Below are positions 46,712 through 62,263 of a stretch of 64,000 nt of DNA, one piece after another (the stretch's first letter is position 1; every line of letters starts with the position of its first letter). The notes below the pieces were generated by a model. That model searched no databases, had not been told where the DNA came from, and saw only the letters and a program-made list of their open reading frames with translations. A program made the translations under genes and the position numbers. The stretch lies in NCBI GenBank assembly GCA_020080175.1, contig JAGHQL010000068.1:58280-122279 (forward strand). Direction: 5' to 3'. Origin of the DNA: Glutinoglossum americanum. Taxonomy: Eukaryota; Ascomycota; Geoglossomycetes; Geoglossales; Geoglossaceae.

Positions 46712-48131
46712 GCGTGTGCAAAAATGCGTGGAAACGCCACCTTTTCTTGGCGCCCATTTTCCGCGCTTTTTGCAAACACGAAGCTATCCAGAAGCTTGAC
46801 AACCAGGTAAGTTGTTGCTCCCTGCAAGTTATATTACCAGCCTCTGTCTTTAGGAACGATGCCCCCACAACTGCCAACTTGCTTCCCCTCTCGTGGCCTC
46901 TCTAGCCAACTACGAGTTCGAATTCTCTGCCTCTTGCTGCTTGGATGGCCAGCTCATGCTATCGCAGCTGACTGCCGGGTATGCCTTTCAACGGTATACA
47001 ACCAAGCAAATAACCTCCTTCGATATGGCAGTATCAAAGGCACCCAGTTTTCGCAAACTTGGACGACCTCGAAAGCTTACCACTGCCGATGAAGAAGCTG
47101 TGTTGGAACTCCTGCTTGTGGAGGGATGGCGCCGCCAAGATGAGATCGTCTTTTGGCTCTGGTGTGAGCGTGGTGTGTTGGCCAACCGGTCTATAATCTC
47201 TAGGATGTTGAAGAGACGGAAGTGGACCCAGAAGGAGCTTCGTCGGATCTCTCTTGGCCTTAGTGAGGACCTGCGTCGAGGCTGGAGAGAGGAGATGCGA
47301 CAGTATGTTGCAGAGGATCTCGTCTTCTTTGATGAATCGATCTTCGATGAAAAGACGGGATGGCGGTATCGGGCCTATGGACCTATAGGGCAAGATACCC
47401 GCTATCCAGCTAATACCCAAAGAGGACGGACATAGAGTATCTGTGCTGCTACAACTGTCGAAGGCTGGCTCCCTTGTACAGGTGTTAAAGAAGGATATTT
47501 CTCAACACCTGATCTCCTCAACTGGCTACGGACTGCATTGCTGCCAGCTCTACACCAGCAGTCCCCTCGCCCTCGCGTTGTTGTAATGGACAACAAACTC
47601 CACTCATATTGACGAGGCCATTATCAACACCATCGAGGCAGAAGGCCATATGTTCCGCTTTTTATCCCCCTACTCACCAGATTTCAACCCAATTGAGCTT
47701 TCTTTTTCAGTCTTGAAGTCATGGTTCCAACGCAATTATGTTTGGACCCGCTTAAACCACAAAAGCTTTGGTGATTACCTTGTCTGGGCAATTGGCCAGA
47801 GTCGCTGTGATCGCTTTGCTCGAGAGCAGTTCCGCCACTCAGCTGGTGGACTCTATTTGGAAGAAGGAGAGCTCGAACGCTTTCGGGAATGGCTGCGGGT
47901 TTGGGAACAAGAAACTGTGGGAGCGGAGGACTGGGTAGAGGAGGAACTAGGAGAGGTGGAAGAGGGCATAGAGCATGCAGAAGAATATAACTATAACAAT
48001 ATATGAAGCTATATATATCTATTTATAATAGAGATTCTCCTGCCCACCGGCCCTGCCTGCTCTGCTAGCAACAAAAGCGCGGAAAATGGGCGCCAAGAAA
48101 AGGTGGCGTTTCCGCGCACTTTTGCACACGC
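46712..48131 (+). mobile_element. Tc1/mariner-family DNA transposon (defective)
   Basis: A 1420-bp element bounded by near-identical terminal inverted repeats of about 60 bp (46712-46772 and 48073-48131, both starting GCGTGTGCAAAA). It is flanked by TA on both sides (46710-46711 and 48132-48133), the target duplication of this superfamily. The repeats contain an internal dyad around the CTTTTCTTGGCGCC core. The single gene inside is a broken transposase. The high similarity of the two ends suggests the insertion is not ancient. Confidence 0.9.
46859..48006 (+). pseudogene. Tc1/mariner transposase, three inactivating lesions
   Basis: The N-terminal helix-turn-helix part starts MPPQLPTCFPSRGLSSQL and includes LSTVYNQANNLLRYGS. 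A one-base shift near 47035 moves to the frame of PSFRKLGRPRKLTTADEEAV. The DDE_3-type catalytic region has DLVFFDESIFDEKTGWRY (first Asp), VVVMDN then STHIDEAI (second Asp) and SPYSPDFNPIELSFSVLK (third acidic position). A TAG at 47433-47435 replaces the Trp expected before SICAATT. An extra A near 47595, just after the second Asp, shifts the frame again. The tail is acidic (EEELGEVEEGIE). Catalytic residues persist, so decay is recent. Confidence 0.85.
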
Positions 48132-48133
48132 TA

Positions 48134-49374
48134 ACACTAACGCCGTCTACGTAATCTATCAGCAAGTGGCCCGCATCACCGATAGAGTGTTTTGATCAGC
48201 GAATACAAATACTGCTACCAAAACGACAGATCTGCAGCTTGGACCCTCACTCCGCATACAAGGAAGATTCCCCTGGGGACGAGTGCTCTCGGTGGCACGC
48301 GCAGGTCCCTAAGGGAGATTTTCCTGCGGATCCTTCCCCTAGGAACAAGCACTTAGTGTCGCCTTACAGGTCCCTAGGAGAAATACCCTTGGGAACAAGC
48401 GCTTTTAGTGGTGTGTGTAGATCCTCAAGGGAGGTTTCCCTGAGGGTTTGCCGGGTTGGGCGCGGGGATTGATCTTCCGTTCGATCGCCTGCGGGGGTGA
48501 TATGTGGGGGGTGTTAGCCGGGTTAGGCATCTGCGCCTGGTCCAGGACGGAGGAGTTCGGAGCCCTTTTTTTTTTTTTCGTTTGAGGGTAGTTCGTGGTA
48601 TGTGAGGCTAGGAGCGATGGAGCGCTAGGCTTTAAATGGGAACCTCAGGTCGTACCTCTAACCCTACCCTATTTTCTTTCCGTCGTGTCTACCTATGTAC
48701 GTACCTATCTCCTCTGAAGGGGGGGGAACAGAAGAAACCACGATGTTTACATAAGCGGGTCGAGGGCCGAGTCTGATAGTTTATTTGCGGAAAAGAAAAT
48801 AGGTGATTGGTTGATATTTATAAAATAGAAAATAAAAAAAAAAAACCGAGCCGGGACAATGCCGGACAATAAGATGTTTCTACGAACACCCTGACGGCCC
48901 ACGACTGGAGAGAAAGGATATCCCCGGGGGGGGGAGGCCTTGATATTTAGGCACTGCCGTGCACCGCCATTTTTCTAAAGAACTTGGGGGAGCAAAAAAA
49001 AAAACAGATATTACTAAAAGAAACGGTAATCATCCTGAGGGAGTGGCGAAGGGAGGAGGTTCGTGTGGGCCTGCGTCGTATGGTTTATTCATTTGCTCTC
49101 TTGTAGGCTTTTATATACTGCTTGGGATAGGCTTATTGTTATTTGCGCTAGGTGATTTCTTTTTTTAGTTTTCTGTTCGATTCGTGATAGATAGATACCG
49201 GGGGCCATAGCAGGAGAAAAACGGGCGTTTTTGGTTTGGTAAGGGTGGTTATTTACAAATGGATGGATAGAGAGCTGTGCCAACGCTTGGGAAAATAAAT
49301 AAAAAAGTAATGGAATAGCTTTTGGGGTTTATATATAACCTTTTTCTTTCCCTTTTAGTCCTTTTGTGATCATG
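48134..49374. other. Intergenic region between Tc1 element and ARG5,6
   Basis: No gene supported. It contains a three-unit tandem repeat (listed separately), A and T homopolymer runs near 48566 and 48835, a G run near 48926, and the 3' flank of ARG5,6. Short open frames have no motifs. Confidence 0.4.
48270..48450. repeat. Three diverged tandem units of 50-66 bp
   Basis: Units begin CCTGGGGACGAG (48272), CCTAGGAACAAG (about 48338) and CTTGGGAACAAG (about 48388). Each contains AGGTCCCTA/AGATCCTCA followed by a GGGAGATTT-like box. Each unit is partly self-complementary (CCCTAGG, TCCCTAAGGGA). Length and sequence differ between units, so the array is old. Confidence 0.6.
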
Positions 49375-53476
<4,102 letters not shown>

Positions 53477-54292
53477 TTAACGCTTGACGACGACTGTGAG
53501 GAGGTAAATTATTAGTACGATGTCCTAGACACTCAGATAGCGAAGGCAAAGTTACCAATGGGCACGATAATAACGACCAACAAAATGATGATCCCAACAA
53601 TCAGACACATCCGCATCTTCATATCCTTCCACCACATATCCTTTCTGACCTTATTCGCGCCACGTCTAAACTCCCGAGTCGAACGGACTAGGTTGTCGGC
53701 CTTGCCTCCCAGTGCATCTATCTTGTCACCACGATCCGCGACCTTGTTAATGTTTTCGCGCATGACTCCGACGGTGTCATCGATTTGCTATATTTTGGAA
53801 AAAAGGTCAGCTACATATTCATTGCCATTCCGTAACACTTAGTAATAGCGAGATATATCCATATGTATAATTCGTTCAACTAGATAGTGTGCGCGGTCAT
53901 TGCTAGGTTGGGAGTTCGTTGGTGTTTGATGCGAGACTCTGTGAGCTGTGGACACGATGCTGCGTCGAAGGGTCGGTTGCTAAGGTATTTCAACATCGAT
54001 GAACCCTCCGTCCAATATCGGAATCGGGTGCTTTAAGTGATGTCGTCTTTGGATCCGTAGGATATCGTTATCGCGTCCATTGTTAGGCCTTTCGCGTGGC
54101 AAATGTCGTACAATCCACATCATCCGACCATCAAAGATTCCGAATATCTCCAAGTTGCATCGTCAAATGAGTAAAGGAAGGATCAGAGCTTACCGCTTGA
54201 AGTGCTGCTGTTCGTGCGTTCCCGGGGCCAGCCGCTCCAGGAGCGCTGCCGGAGGGAATATAAGGATCGTAAGGCTGTTCTCTGTCCGCCAT
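53477..54292 (-). CDS. SNC1: R-SNARE synaptobrevin (Snc1/SynA)
   Basis: Predicted CDS complement(join(53477..53493,53556..53787,54194..54292)), 115 aa. The N-terminus is [17 protein letters not shown]. The SNARE helix begins [20 protein letters not shown], whose Arg is the zero-layer residue that defines R-SNAREs. The conserved [20 protein letters not shown] precedes one C-terminal membrane helix ([17 protein letters not shown]). It drives fusion of secretory vesicles with the plasma membrane and is recycled by endocytosis. The last exon is only 17 nt: its intron has donor GTAACT, a perfect TACTAAT branch and CACAG, replacing the read-through tail GNFAFAI by VVVKR, the kind of end expected in this family. 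The first intron is long (406 nt) but in phase. Confidence 0.92.
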
Positions 54293-55333
54293 GGCTGTCG
54301 AGAATATGCTCGCTGCGATCGCTCAATAGGACTAACGATGTTTAGCTGTAGGTGAAGATGATATGGGATTGAGTAGTTGATGTCGCGGTAGAGTTGGTGT
54401 TGATGGATAGATGATGGAGGTGGTTTCGGTGATGGAAGATGGTCAGAGCCAAGCGACGAACGGAGCGACTCGAGGTACTGTACTTTACTGGGCTTTGTCT
54501 CAGATCTTGTCCGCGGCCTACGTAGGGAACTTTGATGAATTAACCGCAGACGCCAAATCAAGGTGGCTGAGAAATGAACGGCTGAGAAAATGTACGACTA
54601 AATTTGGGATCTGATTTGATTCACTCAAGTATTGCCAATCATTGACTGTCTCTTTACTGTGGCTTGAGCGGCTTTGTACTTGTAATTGTACTGTACTTTG
54701 TACTTGTTACATTTGCCCGTGGAGAGATTCGCTGCCGTTCCATTTATAGAAGCAGCTGAAGCGTCAGCGAAACAATACGACTGCGCCATCTTCATGCTTA
54801 CGCGTAATGGTTAAACTTCTGAGAAGAACCCCCTACTCTGCGGTTATCTACAGTTGCCTTTGATACTTCTTCGCATTCTTGAACATTTGCGCGTCATTCA
54901 TTACACTGAGTTTCTCTGTCGGATCTCCGCGTTGCCCCAGACTCCTGCCAAGAACCCTGCCAAGACCCCTTCTTTGTCCGCTCGAGACCTCATCATCACA
55001 CAGAGTTACATCATCCAGCAACCGCTTTTCTACCTTCTACCTTCTAGTCTCTCGCTACTTGAGTTTTCCGTTGGACGTGTCGCGCAACTATTATAGTCGC
55101 TTTCGTTTTGCATTCTACTCCTGCATATCCGGACGAAGTCGGGGCCCTCATTACATACGGCTCACATCGGAAGTGAAAGAAAGGTTTAGGTGAGAAAAGT
55201 TCCACTAGGAGGATAGATACCGACAGTTGAAGCCTCTACTGGCGCTACTCGTTGCGGGTGATAATACCGCGCCGCTCACTTCTCCGTATCCCGGATTCTC
55301 TTTCTCCCGGCTTTCCTCGGTAGCGGATCGAGG
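54293..55333. other. Divergent promoter region SNC1 / GH76 gene
   Basis: The two neighbours are transcribed away from each other, so this 1-kb stretch should contain both promoters. Pyrimidine-rich tracts lie at 54870-55060 and 55285-55320 before the GH76 start. No gene is supported. Confidence 0.45.
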
Positions 55334-56912
55334 ATGAGACTATACCTGAAGTCCTCATCAAGAGGCTGTTCAAGATCATGGAGCGCACTAGCCAGCGCTT
55401 TGCTACTAGGTGGCCAGATGGCTTACGCTATTACAATGGACATTGATGATCCCAGTACGTCAATCCCTTGGGGCTGTTCTTGAATTGAAATATATATGAA
55501 CCCACATACTCACATTATGACTTGCAGAGTCCGTCAAGGCTGCCGCTAAAATTGCCGCCGATGGCATGATGAGCTTCTATAACGGAAATAAAACTGGCGG
55601 GATCCCAGGGTTGTTTCCTCCCCCTTACTATTGGTGGGAAGCGGGTGCGGCGATGGGGTCTTTGATAGACTACTATTACTATACGGGTAATTCAGAGTAC
55701 AACGATGTGGTCACGCAGGCGTTGCTGTTCCAAGTTGGTCCAAATGACGACTTTATGCCTCCTAATCAAACAAAGTCCGAGGTGAGTTGACCCGCATTTC
55801 TGGGGAGACGAAGGATCTTGGCTTAGAGTTCTAAAGGGTAACGACGATCAATCCTTTTGGGCCTTTGCCGCCATGTCTGCAGCAGAGACTGCATTCCCCG
55901 ATCCGCCTTCCGATAAACCGCAATGGTTGGCTCTTGCTCAAGCTGTATTTAATTTACAAACCACTCGCTGGGCTAACGATACCTGTGATGGGGGTCTCCG
56001 ATGGCAGATCTTTCCTTTCAACAACGGATGGAATTACAAGAATACCATTTCCAATGGATGTTTCTTCAACCTCGCCTCTCGCCTCGCTAGATATACGGGC
56101 AATCAGACTTACGCCGATTGGGCTGAGAAGATGTATGATTGGGTCGAAAGCAAGGGCCTTGTCAGCTCCGACTTTAAGTTTTTTGACGGTACGGATGTTT
56201 TACAGAACTGCACTACTGTTAACCGCATCCAATGGTCATACAATGCTGGTGTCTACTTACTTGGATCGGCCACTATGTATAACATCGTATGTATCTTTTT
56301 CGTAAGATCGCGGAGGAGACTTCCGGCTAACAGAATTATTAGACCAATAGTGACAAATGGAAGAATCGTACCCAGGGCATACTCGATGCGACCAGTGTGT
56401 TTTTCTCTACTAGCCCTCCGGATGTTATGTTCGAGGTTGCTTGCGAAAACATCAACAGCTGCAATGTTGACCAAAGGTCTTTTAAAGCGTATCTTGCTAG
56501 GTGGATGGCTGCGGCAACGAAGATGGCTCCGTTCATAGAGCCTATTGTGGTACCGAAGCTGAGAACTTCAGCACAAGCTGCGGCAGCACAGTGCATTGGA
56601 GGCCCTAGTTCGAACACTTGCGGCATTAAGTGGACCCAGGGAGCTACCTGGGACGGAAGCACTGGCGTCGGCGAACAGATGAGCGCTCTGGAAGTCATCC
56701 AGTCAACCCTCATCAATACTGTCGCACCCCCGGTGACAGCGCAGAAGGGCGGTACCAGCAAGGGAGATCCCTCGGCGGGATCAGGTGGAGATAACCCTAT
56801 GAGCGTCACACCAATAGAGCCAGTCACGACTGGAGATCGGGTAGGAGCTGGCTTCCTCACGCTGTTGATACTTGTTGGTGTGCTTGGAGGCGCTTGGTGG
56901 ATGATTTTGTAA
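55334..56912 (+). CDS. GH76 mannan endo-1,6-alpha-mannosidase, GPI-anchored (Dcw1/Dfg5-like)
   Basis: Predicted CDS join(55334..55454,55528..55781,55837..56286,56343..56912), 464 aa, all introns in phase. A signal peptide ends near [13 protein letters not shown]. The catalytic region has the paired Asp in [17 protein letters not shown], plus [20 protein letters not shown]-like substrate-cleft residues (here [14 protein letters not shown]) and GLRWQIF. Several N-x-S/T sites are present. After a Gly/Ser/Thr-rich stalk, the C-terminal hydrophobic tail ([20 protein letters not shown]) with a short Gly/Asp stretch before it is a GPI-attachment signal. Dcw1/Dfg5 proteins transfer GPI-mannoproteins to wall glucan and are essential as a pair in yeast. 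Location at plasma membrane/cell wall is inferred. Confidence 0.92.
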
Positions 56913-58764
56913 TTGTGGAGTAGAGGAGCATATGAATATAAATATTCTTGGTTTGGCAGGCATGCATCATCATTCCTTATCTTCATTTGGTATTATCGGG
57001 AAAACACGAGAGTACAGATTAGGGCAACGATTATCCGCCCGAAGGCGTTGGCTGACTAGAGTACAAAACATCAACTGTGCTTTAAAGTTTCCACTTCTGC
57101 TGTACCTTTAGGTCCTTTCCTGGTTCTTGCGAAGTTTGTCGCTTTTTCCATTCCCATTCTCTCTCCGTTGGCTTGGTGTTTCGCATGTTCGAGTACCTTT
57201 GTTAATGCGTATCATGAAACAAATTTCAATATTTATAAAGTATCCTTCATGCACCGATACTGCATTCTCGAGTTAAGGGTAGGTGAGGGTTTTAAGGCGC
57301 TTGCCGTCTCAAGTCTTCACTTCTCTCCCGAGATTGGGTGGCAAGTTGCTGACGACATGGTAGTTGGAAATCGCCCTTGGGCGCTGGATGTCTGTCGTTC
57401 TGACTACCTTGAGACCGCAGCTTAAACGGTCCTGGGGCTTGATAGAGAGCAACAGGGATTTCATAGTGGTTACGGAACACTATTTAGCTGAGAGAGGAGT
57501 GGTTGTCGTCGAGGACCCACCAGCGAGTGCCCCCAACAGTTCTCCGCACTGGGTATTCACCAATGCATCATGGCGACGATGAGCTGGTACTGGTATCCTT
57601 TAGAACCCGGAAGCATACGGAACCGACTGCTAAATCCGACGTATTAACTGAGCTTCGCTTTGTTAGTATGTCGCAACTAGACCGAATTACTAATCAGTCA
57701 AACACCTGTTTACCGGCATGGCCCCCGCATCGGATCTCCATGGACTACGATTCTTCATGTATGGCGGTTCCCTCTAGCTGTATTATATTTGAGTGGTTCC
57801 GTACTTAGTTTTGGCTCTGAGACTATATATCCTTCGCCATCTATCAGTTAAGAGATCCGCAATGGGCAGGTTTAAGTAGAGAGGCTTTCTGTATCCTTTG
57901 TCTTATACATATATATTCATTTGCATGTACTAGACCACTGGCAGGACTAGATGTCGTTGAACCTATCTGGGTTCTCTCGAAGTAGTGAACGGATGGCCCG
58001 GTGGTGATTTGTTGCACTTTGGAAGAGCCGCTGCGTTGTGGTATGTACGAGATAGTAGCTAGGAGAGATGGGGGGGCTCTCGGGCGATGATTTGGTATGT
58101 TAATGAGGTGGGTGGGGTGGTGTCGGCAAACTCCCTAATCCCTAATTGTCAGCAGTGGATGCTGACGATGTATATTCAATGTTAGGGGGGAGGTTGAGAT
58201 GCCGCTGATGCTTTGCTATACTCTTGGAAAATAGCGGCTTACATATACCCAAGGCTACCGGGGGTTTGATAACACGGCCAGCTGGACAGCTGGATTGCTG
58301 CTGGATAGCCCCGGGTTTGGGGGCGCCATAATAAGAAAATTGCCACTGAACAACAGTCATGATGTGGAATAATTCTGTTATTGTTTGTCTAAAGCAGCGC
58401 CTCCTTCCAACTGTTCTCATAGTTCTTGTCTTCTGCTCACACCGAGCTTTCATTCAGATCTTCGTTCCTTATTGCCTTGGTCTTTCGACCCACACCACAG
58501 CCCCGGTATCTTCAGCACCATCGATATCCATCTGGCGAGTGAAGTAAGTTGTCTACTCCTAACACTTCCTGCGCTGAAGCTGCGGTGACGAGAGCTCGAT
58601 AACGCGATTAGTGCTTAAGCGATATCTATTGCTTGATCTGTTTCCCACAGTCGGCGCTAATGAGTCTCCATTTAGTACTCAAGTATTAGATCTTGTTCTT
58701 ACCTGTTTCAGTCGAAATTTCGACTATCTCTACCGCCCAGACTTGTGACCGCCAGAACGCCGCC
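56913..58764. other. Intergenic region
   Basis: About 1.85 kb. Short frames at 57168-57425, 57503-57808 and 58142-58453 (minus) show no motif or splice support. Nothing repeated was noticed. Confidence 0.4.
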
Positions 58765-60021
58765 ATGCCTGTGCCTGGGATCATGTATAAATGGGAGGGT
58801 AATGCTGCCCTTGGTTAGTAATTCGGCGCTTTAACACTCAGCTGGCTGTCTACTGTGCCCTAGGTCCATTTTCATTCCCCTATTCTAACTGGATACAGAT
58901 CACAAGTGCGGCATATGTTCCACCGTTCTCTCGAACCCAAGGGCAAGGAGGACCTGCTTCGGCAAGCACGAGGAGCCATGTCCGATGTTTCATGGCACTG
59001 TCTTTTTGCTCGGTAAGTGTGCTTTGCCCCAACCCCTTTTCCTTTGTTCCAGTCCGTGGCTGTGTAGTCGTTACACGGAGTTATATGTTTGACTTAAAAT
59101 TAGCGTCGCTAACTTAGGGTTAATTTTATAGCAGAAAGCCACAAATGTGAACCGTATGCGCCATATATATCCGCTCCTTTCTCCAAGACCTCTTACCCTA
59201 CATTTGAGAATAAGTTTGGCTAACACATGAAATGCAGTTGCCGCAAGAGCAAGGAACAGCACTACAAGCGGCACAGAGAGATTGCTTCCATCATCCAGAA
59301 TATCCACGAATGGGATGCCGGTAATGAGTTCATGGCGCCCAAGAGGGGTAGAAGGAAGACGAACGACTTTGTTGCTCCTTCTGGCGGTTATAAAGGTAGT
59401 TCTGCATACCAGGCGCCAAATATCGTTAGCCCTAAAGGTAAAAAGGAAAGGAAATTGGCGAAACGGGCTGAGAAGCAGAGAAATCGCCTCTCGTCGTTGG
59501 GGGTCTCTTCCGCCGCTGTCGATGACGTGGACCGCATCCTCCATCCCCCCGCAAGTGAGCCCTTGGCCGGTAAGACAAATGCACAGAATTCTGAGCGCTT
59601 CAAGACCAATATCTCGTATAGCGCCGCTGTGAATCCTTATTACGAGCTCCCAGATTCTCTCAGAGCCATCACTGCGGAAGAGAAGCGCTCTGAAGAACAG
59701 ATTGCCCTTCCGGAAAATGTCCTAAGCGAACTCGGCGTGGAAATGACTAAAGGGACGTCTAGAGAACGCAAAGTCCTCATCTCAAAACTCACTGAGGCCA
59801 TTATCCACGACCTTACAGTCGCGGATAATGAGGGCCATGAGGCCGAGGTGAGGAGAAGCGGTTACTGGCGATATGTGCATCGCGGCACAAAGAAGGAGAT
59901 GGATAGGACAGCTGAGGAGTGGGTTTGGGGGGAGGGGAAGAAGACTGTAGCTGCAGGGGAGGATATACTTACAGGAGAGGAAGAGGAAAGGTCGGACACG
60001 GGAACTTGGATGACCGCTTAA
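58765..60021 (+). CDS. Hypothetical protein with Cys/His-rich N-terminus
   Basis: Three exons. Exon 1 (58765-58813) encodes MPVPGIMYKWEGNAAL. An 84-nt intron (58814-58897, GTTAGT, CTAAC branch, ACAG) leads to DHKCGICSTVLSNPRARRTC and FGKHEEPCPMFHG. The third exon from 59238 encodes CRKSKEQHYKRHREIASII and a long hydrophilic region to the stop at 60019-60021. The best-looking donor for the second intron (GTAAGT at 59013) leaves the wrong phase. Using GTGTGC at 59017 keeps frame and gives FLLGNCRKSK, so the exact junction is unresolved. The Cys/His residues may bind zinc. The C-terminal part has Lys/Arg-rich and Glu-rich stretches and SGYWRYVHRGTKKEMDRTAE. No family is recognised. Confidence 0.6.
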
Positions 60022-60951
60022 GAGGGTTGGAGTTAGGTGAATGGCAGCGGTAAACGCAGATTGGATACGGGGATGGCTTGGAAAGGCAGGGAGAGCTTTG
60101 GAAGTTACATCACGTCGCGGAGTCAAACTGTCACAGTATCTGCTTGAGTTTCTTTCCATACATGTCTTTCTTTTTGCTATGCTTTAGGTCATTTTCTTGA
60201 ATTCTTACTTTTGCCCACTATTTCGTATTGCTTTTGTCGCACTTGGGCGTACTGTAGTTCTTGTGATACAAATCTAGAGTCTTTTTGCGTTTTGAGAGAT
60301 GTTTCCACCCGAAATAGAAAAAGTAGAGGTTTAGGAAAGCGGTGACCATTTGGGATGTGCCAAACGAACAGTAGCCCCTCCTGTCTATGCAGATACCCCC
60401 ATCTTCACTAGTGCTATCTATAACAACGCCCCTAAATAGTGTTTTATCCCCACTCTTGTGGGCTGACGACGAGCCAATGACACGAAAACTGAGTAACCAA
60501 ACTCGAGAGCTCAGCGCGAACACCACCACCCCAGAGCACATTAATGACATGCATTGCCTTCTCTACTTGCGAATGGCCATTCGAAAAGGGTGGCTTACAC
60601 TTACCGAAAAGACATCTCCCTATTTTATATTTTGGCGGTATAAAGGCAACCCCGTTCCTAGTGTCTCGGATAAAAATGGAGGTGGTGTAGGGTGAAGGGA
60701 TTAATATGCGTCTTTTGAAGGACTAGAGTTAACTAACAATGAGTTTCTTTCCTCTCGTACTTTCTTTGACTCTTCGGCTTAAATTCATCGTGACGATTTA
60801 TATGTGGTTGGTTGGCGGTGTTAGTCAGCACCATCTCGGCTTGATGTCATCGAAACCCCATTATCAACAACTTCCATCGTTCCACTCCCCCAGAGGCCAG
60901 AATTAATACCGCCAACAACACCAACAAGACATCTCGCGACACCAAAAAAAC
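60022..60951. other. Intergenic region
   Basis: About 930 bp. Frames at 60218-60550 (minus) and 60387-60695 (plus) overlap each other and show no motifs. The last 100 bp before 60952 are rich in AACACC/CCAACA, typical of fungal leaders. Confidence 0.4.
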
Positions 60952-61977
60952 ATGCCCAAATTTACCCTCACCGACCTTGTCGCCCTCCCCAACACCCTCG
61001 TCAAAATGCCCCGCCTCGGCTTCGGCGTCTACCAATCCCCTCCCGAAACCTGCATCCAATCCGTCCTCACTGCCCTTAAAGCCGGCTACCGCCATATTGA
61101 CACGGCGCAATACTATACCAATGAACGGGAAGTCGGTGAGGCTGTCCGGCGGTCCGGTATACCACGCGAGGAGATCTTCGTGACAACTAAGATCATCCGG
61201 ACTACCGAGAATCCAGACAGGGCATATGAGACTGCGGTAAAATCTGTAGAGAAGATTGGATTGGGGTATGTAGATTTGTTTTTGATTCACACTCCTGGAA
61301 GGGGGAAGGGGGCGAGGAAGGTTACGTGGGGTGCATTGGAGAGGTTGGTGGAGGAAGGGAAGGCTAGGAGTATTGGGGTTAGTAATTATGGTATTGGGCA
61401 TATTGAGGAGATGAAAGGATATGCGAAGATTTGGCCTCCGCACGTGAACCAGATTGAGGTATTTCCCTCGTACACCTAGCCTACTTTGCACTTTCAAGTA
61501 TCCAAGCCTCTCCCTGAAACAACTTCTGCTAACTACACAACAACTAGCTCCACCCCTGGTGCCAACAACGCGAAATAACAACTTACTGCCGCACCAACAA
61601 CATAGCAATCCAAGCCTACTGCCCTCTCGTTCGCAACTACAAAGCCAAAGACCCAACTCTCCTCGCCCTCGCGGATAAGTATGAGAGGACAACGGCGCAG
61701 ATATTGATCAGGTATTGTCTGCAGAAGGAGTGGGTACCGTTGCCGAAGAGTGACAACGAGGGGAGGATCTACGAGAATGCAAATATTTTCGGGTTTGAGA
61801 TTGAGGATGGGGATATGGGGGTACTGGATGGATTGGATCAGGGGGCGAGAGGCGCGGTTGGTGAGTGCTTCTGGTTTCCTACTTTCGGCCGGAGACCACT
61901 GGTTTCTCCCATATTCATAGGGGTGGGAGCTTATAGCTGACAAATCTGAAATAGTCATGGCGGTTATCAACCGATAA
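60952..61977 (+). CDS. Aldo-keto reductase
   Basis: Predicted CDS join(60952..61458,61548..61860,61955..61977), 280 aa, in phase throughout. A TIM-barrel NADPH-dependent oxidoreductase. The start MPKFTLTDLVALPNTLVKMP leads into RLGFGVYQ. The catalytic tetrad is visible: Asp in RHIDTAQYY, Tyr in the same YYTNE segment, Lys in VTTKI and His in LFLIHTPG. Cofactor-side motifs GVSNYGIGH and VPLPKSDNEGRIYENANIF (the usual IPKS loop) are present. The last exon is 23 nt and encodes VMAVINR. At 280 aa it is of normal size for the short AKR group. The substrate is unknown; carbonyl detoxification or xylose-like substrates are equally possible. Confidence 0.9.
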
Positions 61978-62263
61978 CTCCCTTGATACCTCGCCGGAAT
62001 CTGTCCATGAGCTTACATCACCCAATCACCCTGGTGCCGCTCTGCTATCTCCACCAGTGAATGCATACATACAGATTTACATGCCACCCGCACATACGTC
62101 TCTTTTCTTACCCTATCACAGGAGTTACCGTGTGGGCCGGGGTATAACATGTCTTTTTGGGATTGGAGGAATAAAATAAACTATGCTATGCTATGATTTC
62201 TAAGGAGTAATTATATCTATCTCTCTTTATGGAATATAAGAAATTTCTCGGCAGTTCCTGGGG
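61978..62263. other. Intergenic region
   Basis: About 290 bp between the aldo-keto reductase (plus) and the possible minus-strand gene. AT-rich near 62160-62240; nothing coding. Confidence 0.4.

Noticed and set aside
60847-61692. Minus-strand 281-aa open frame
   Set aside because: It is antisense to the aldo-keto reductase, covers its first intron and has no family motifs; the plus strand has a full catalytic tetrad.
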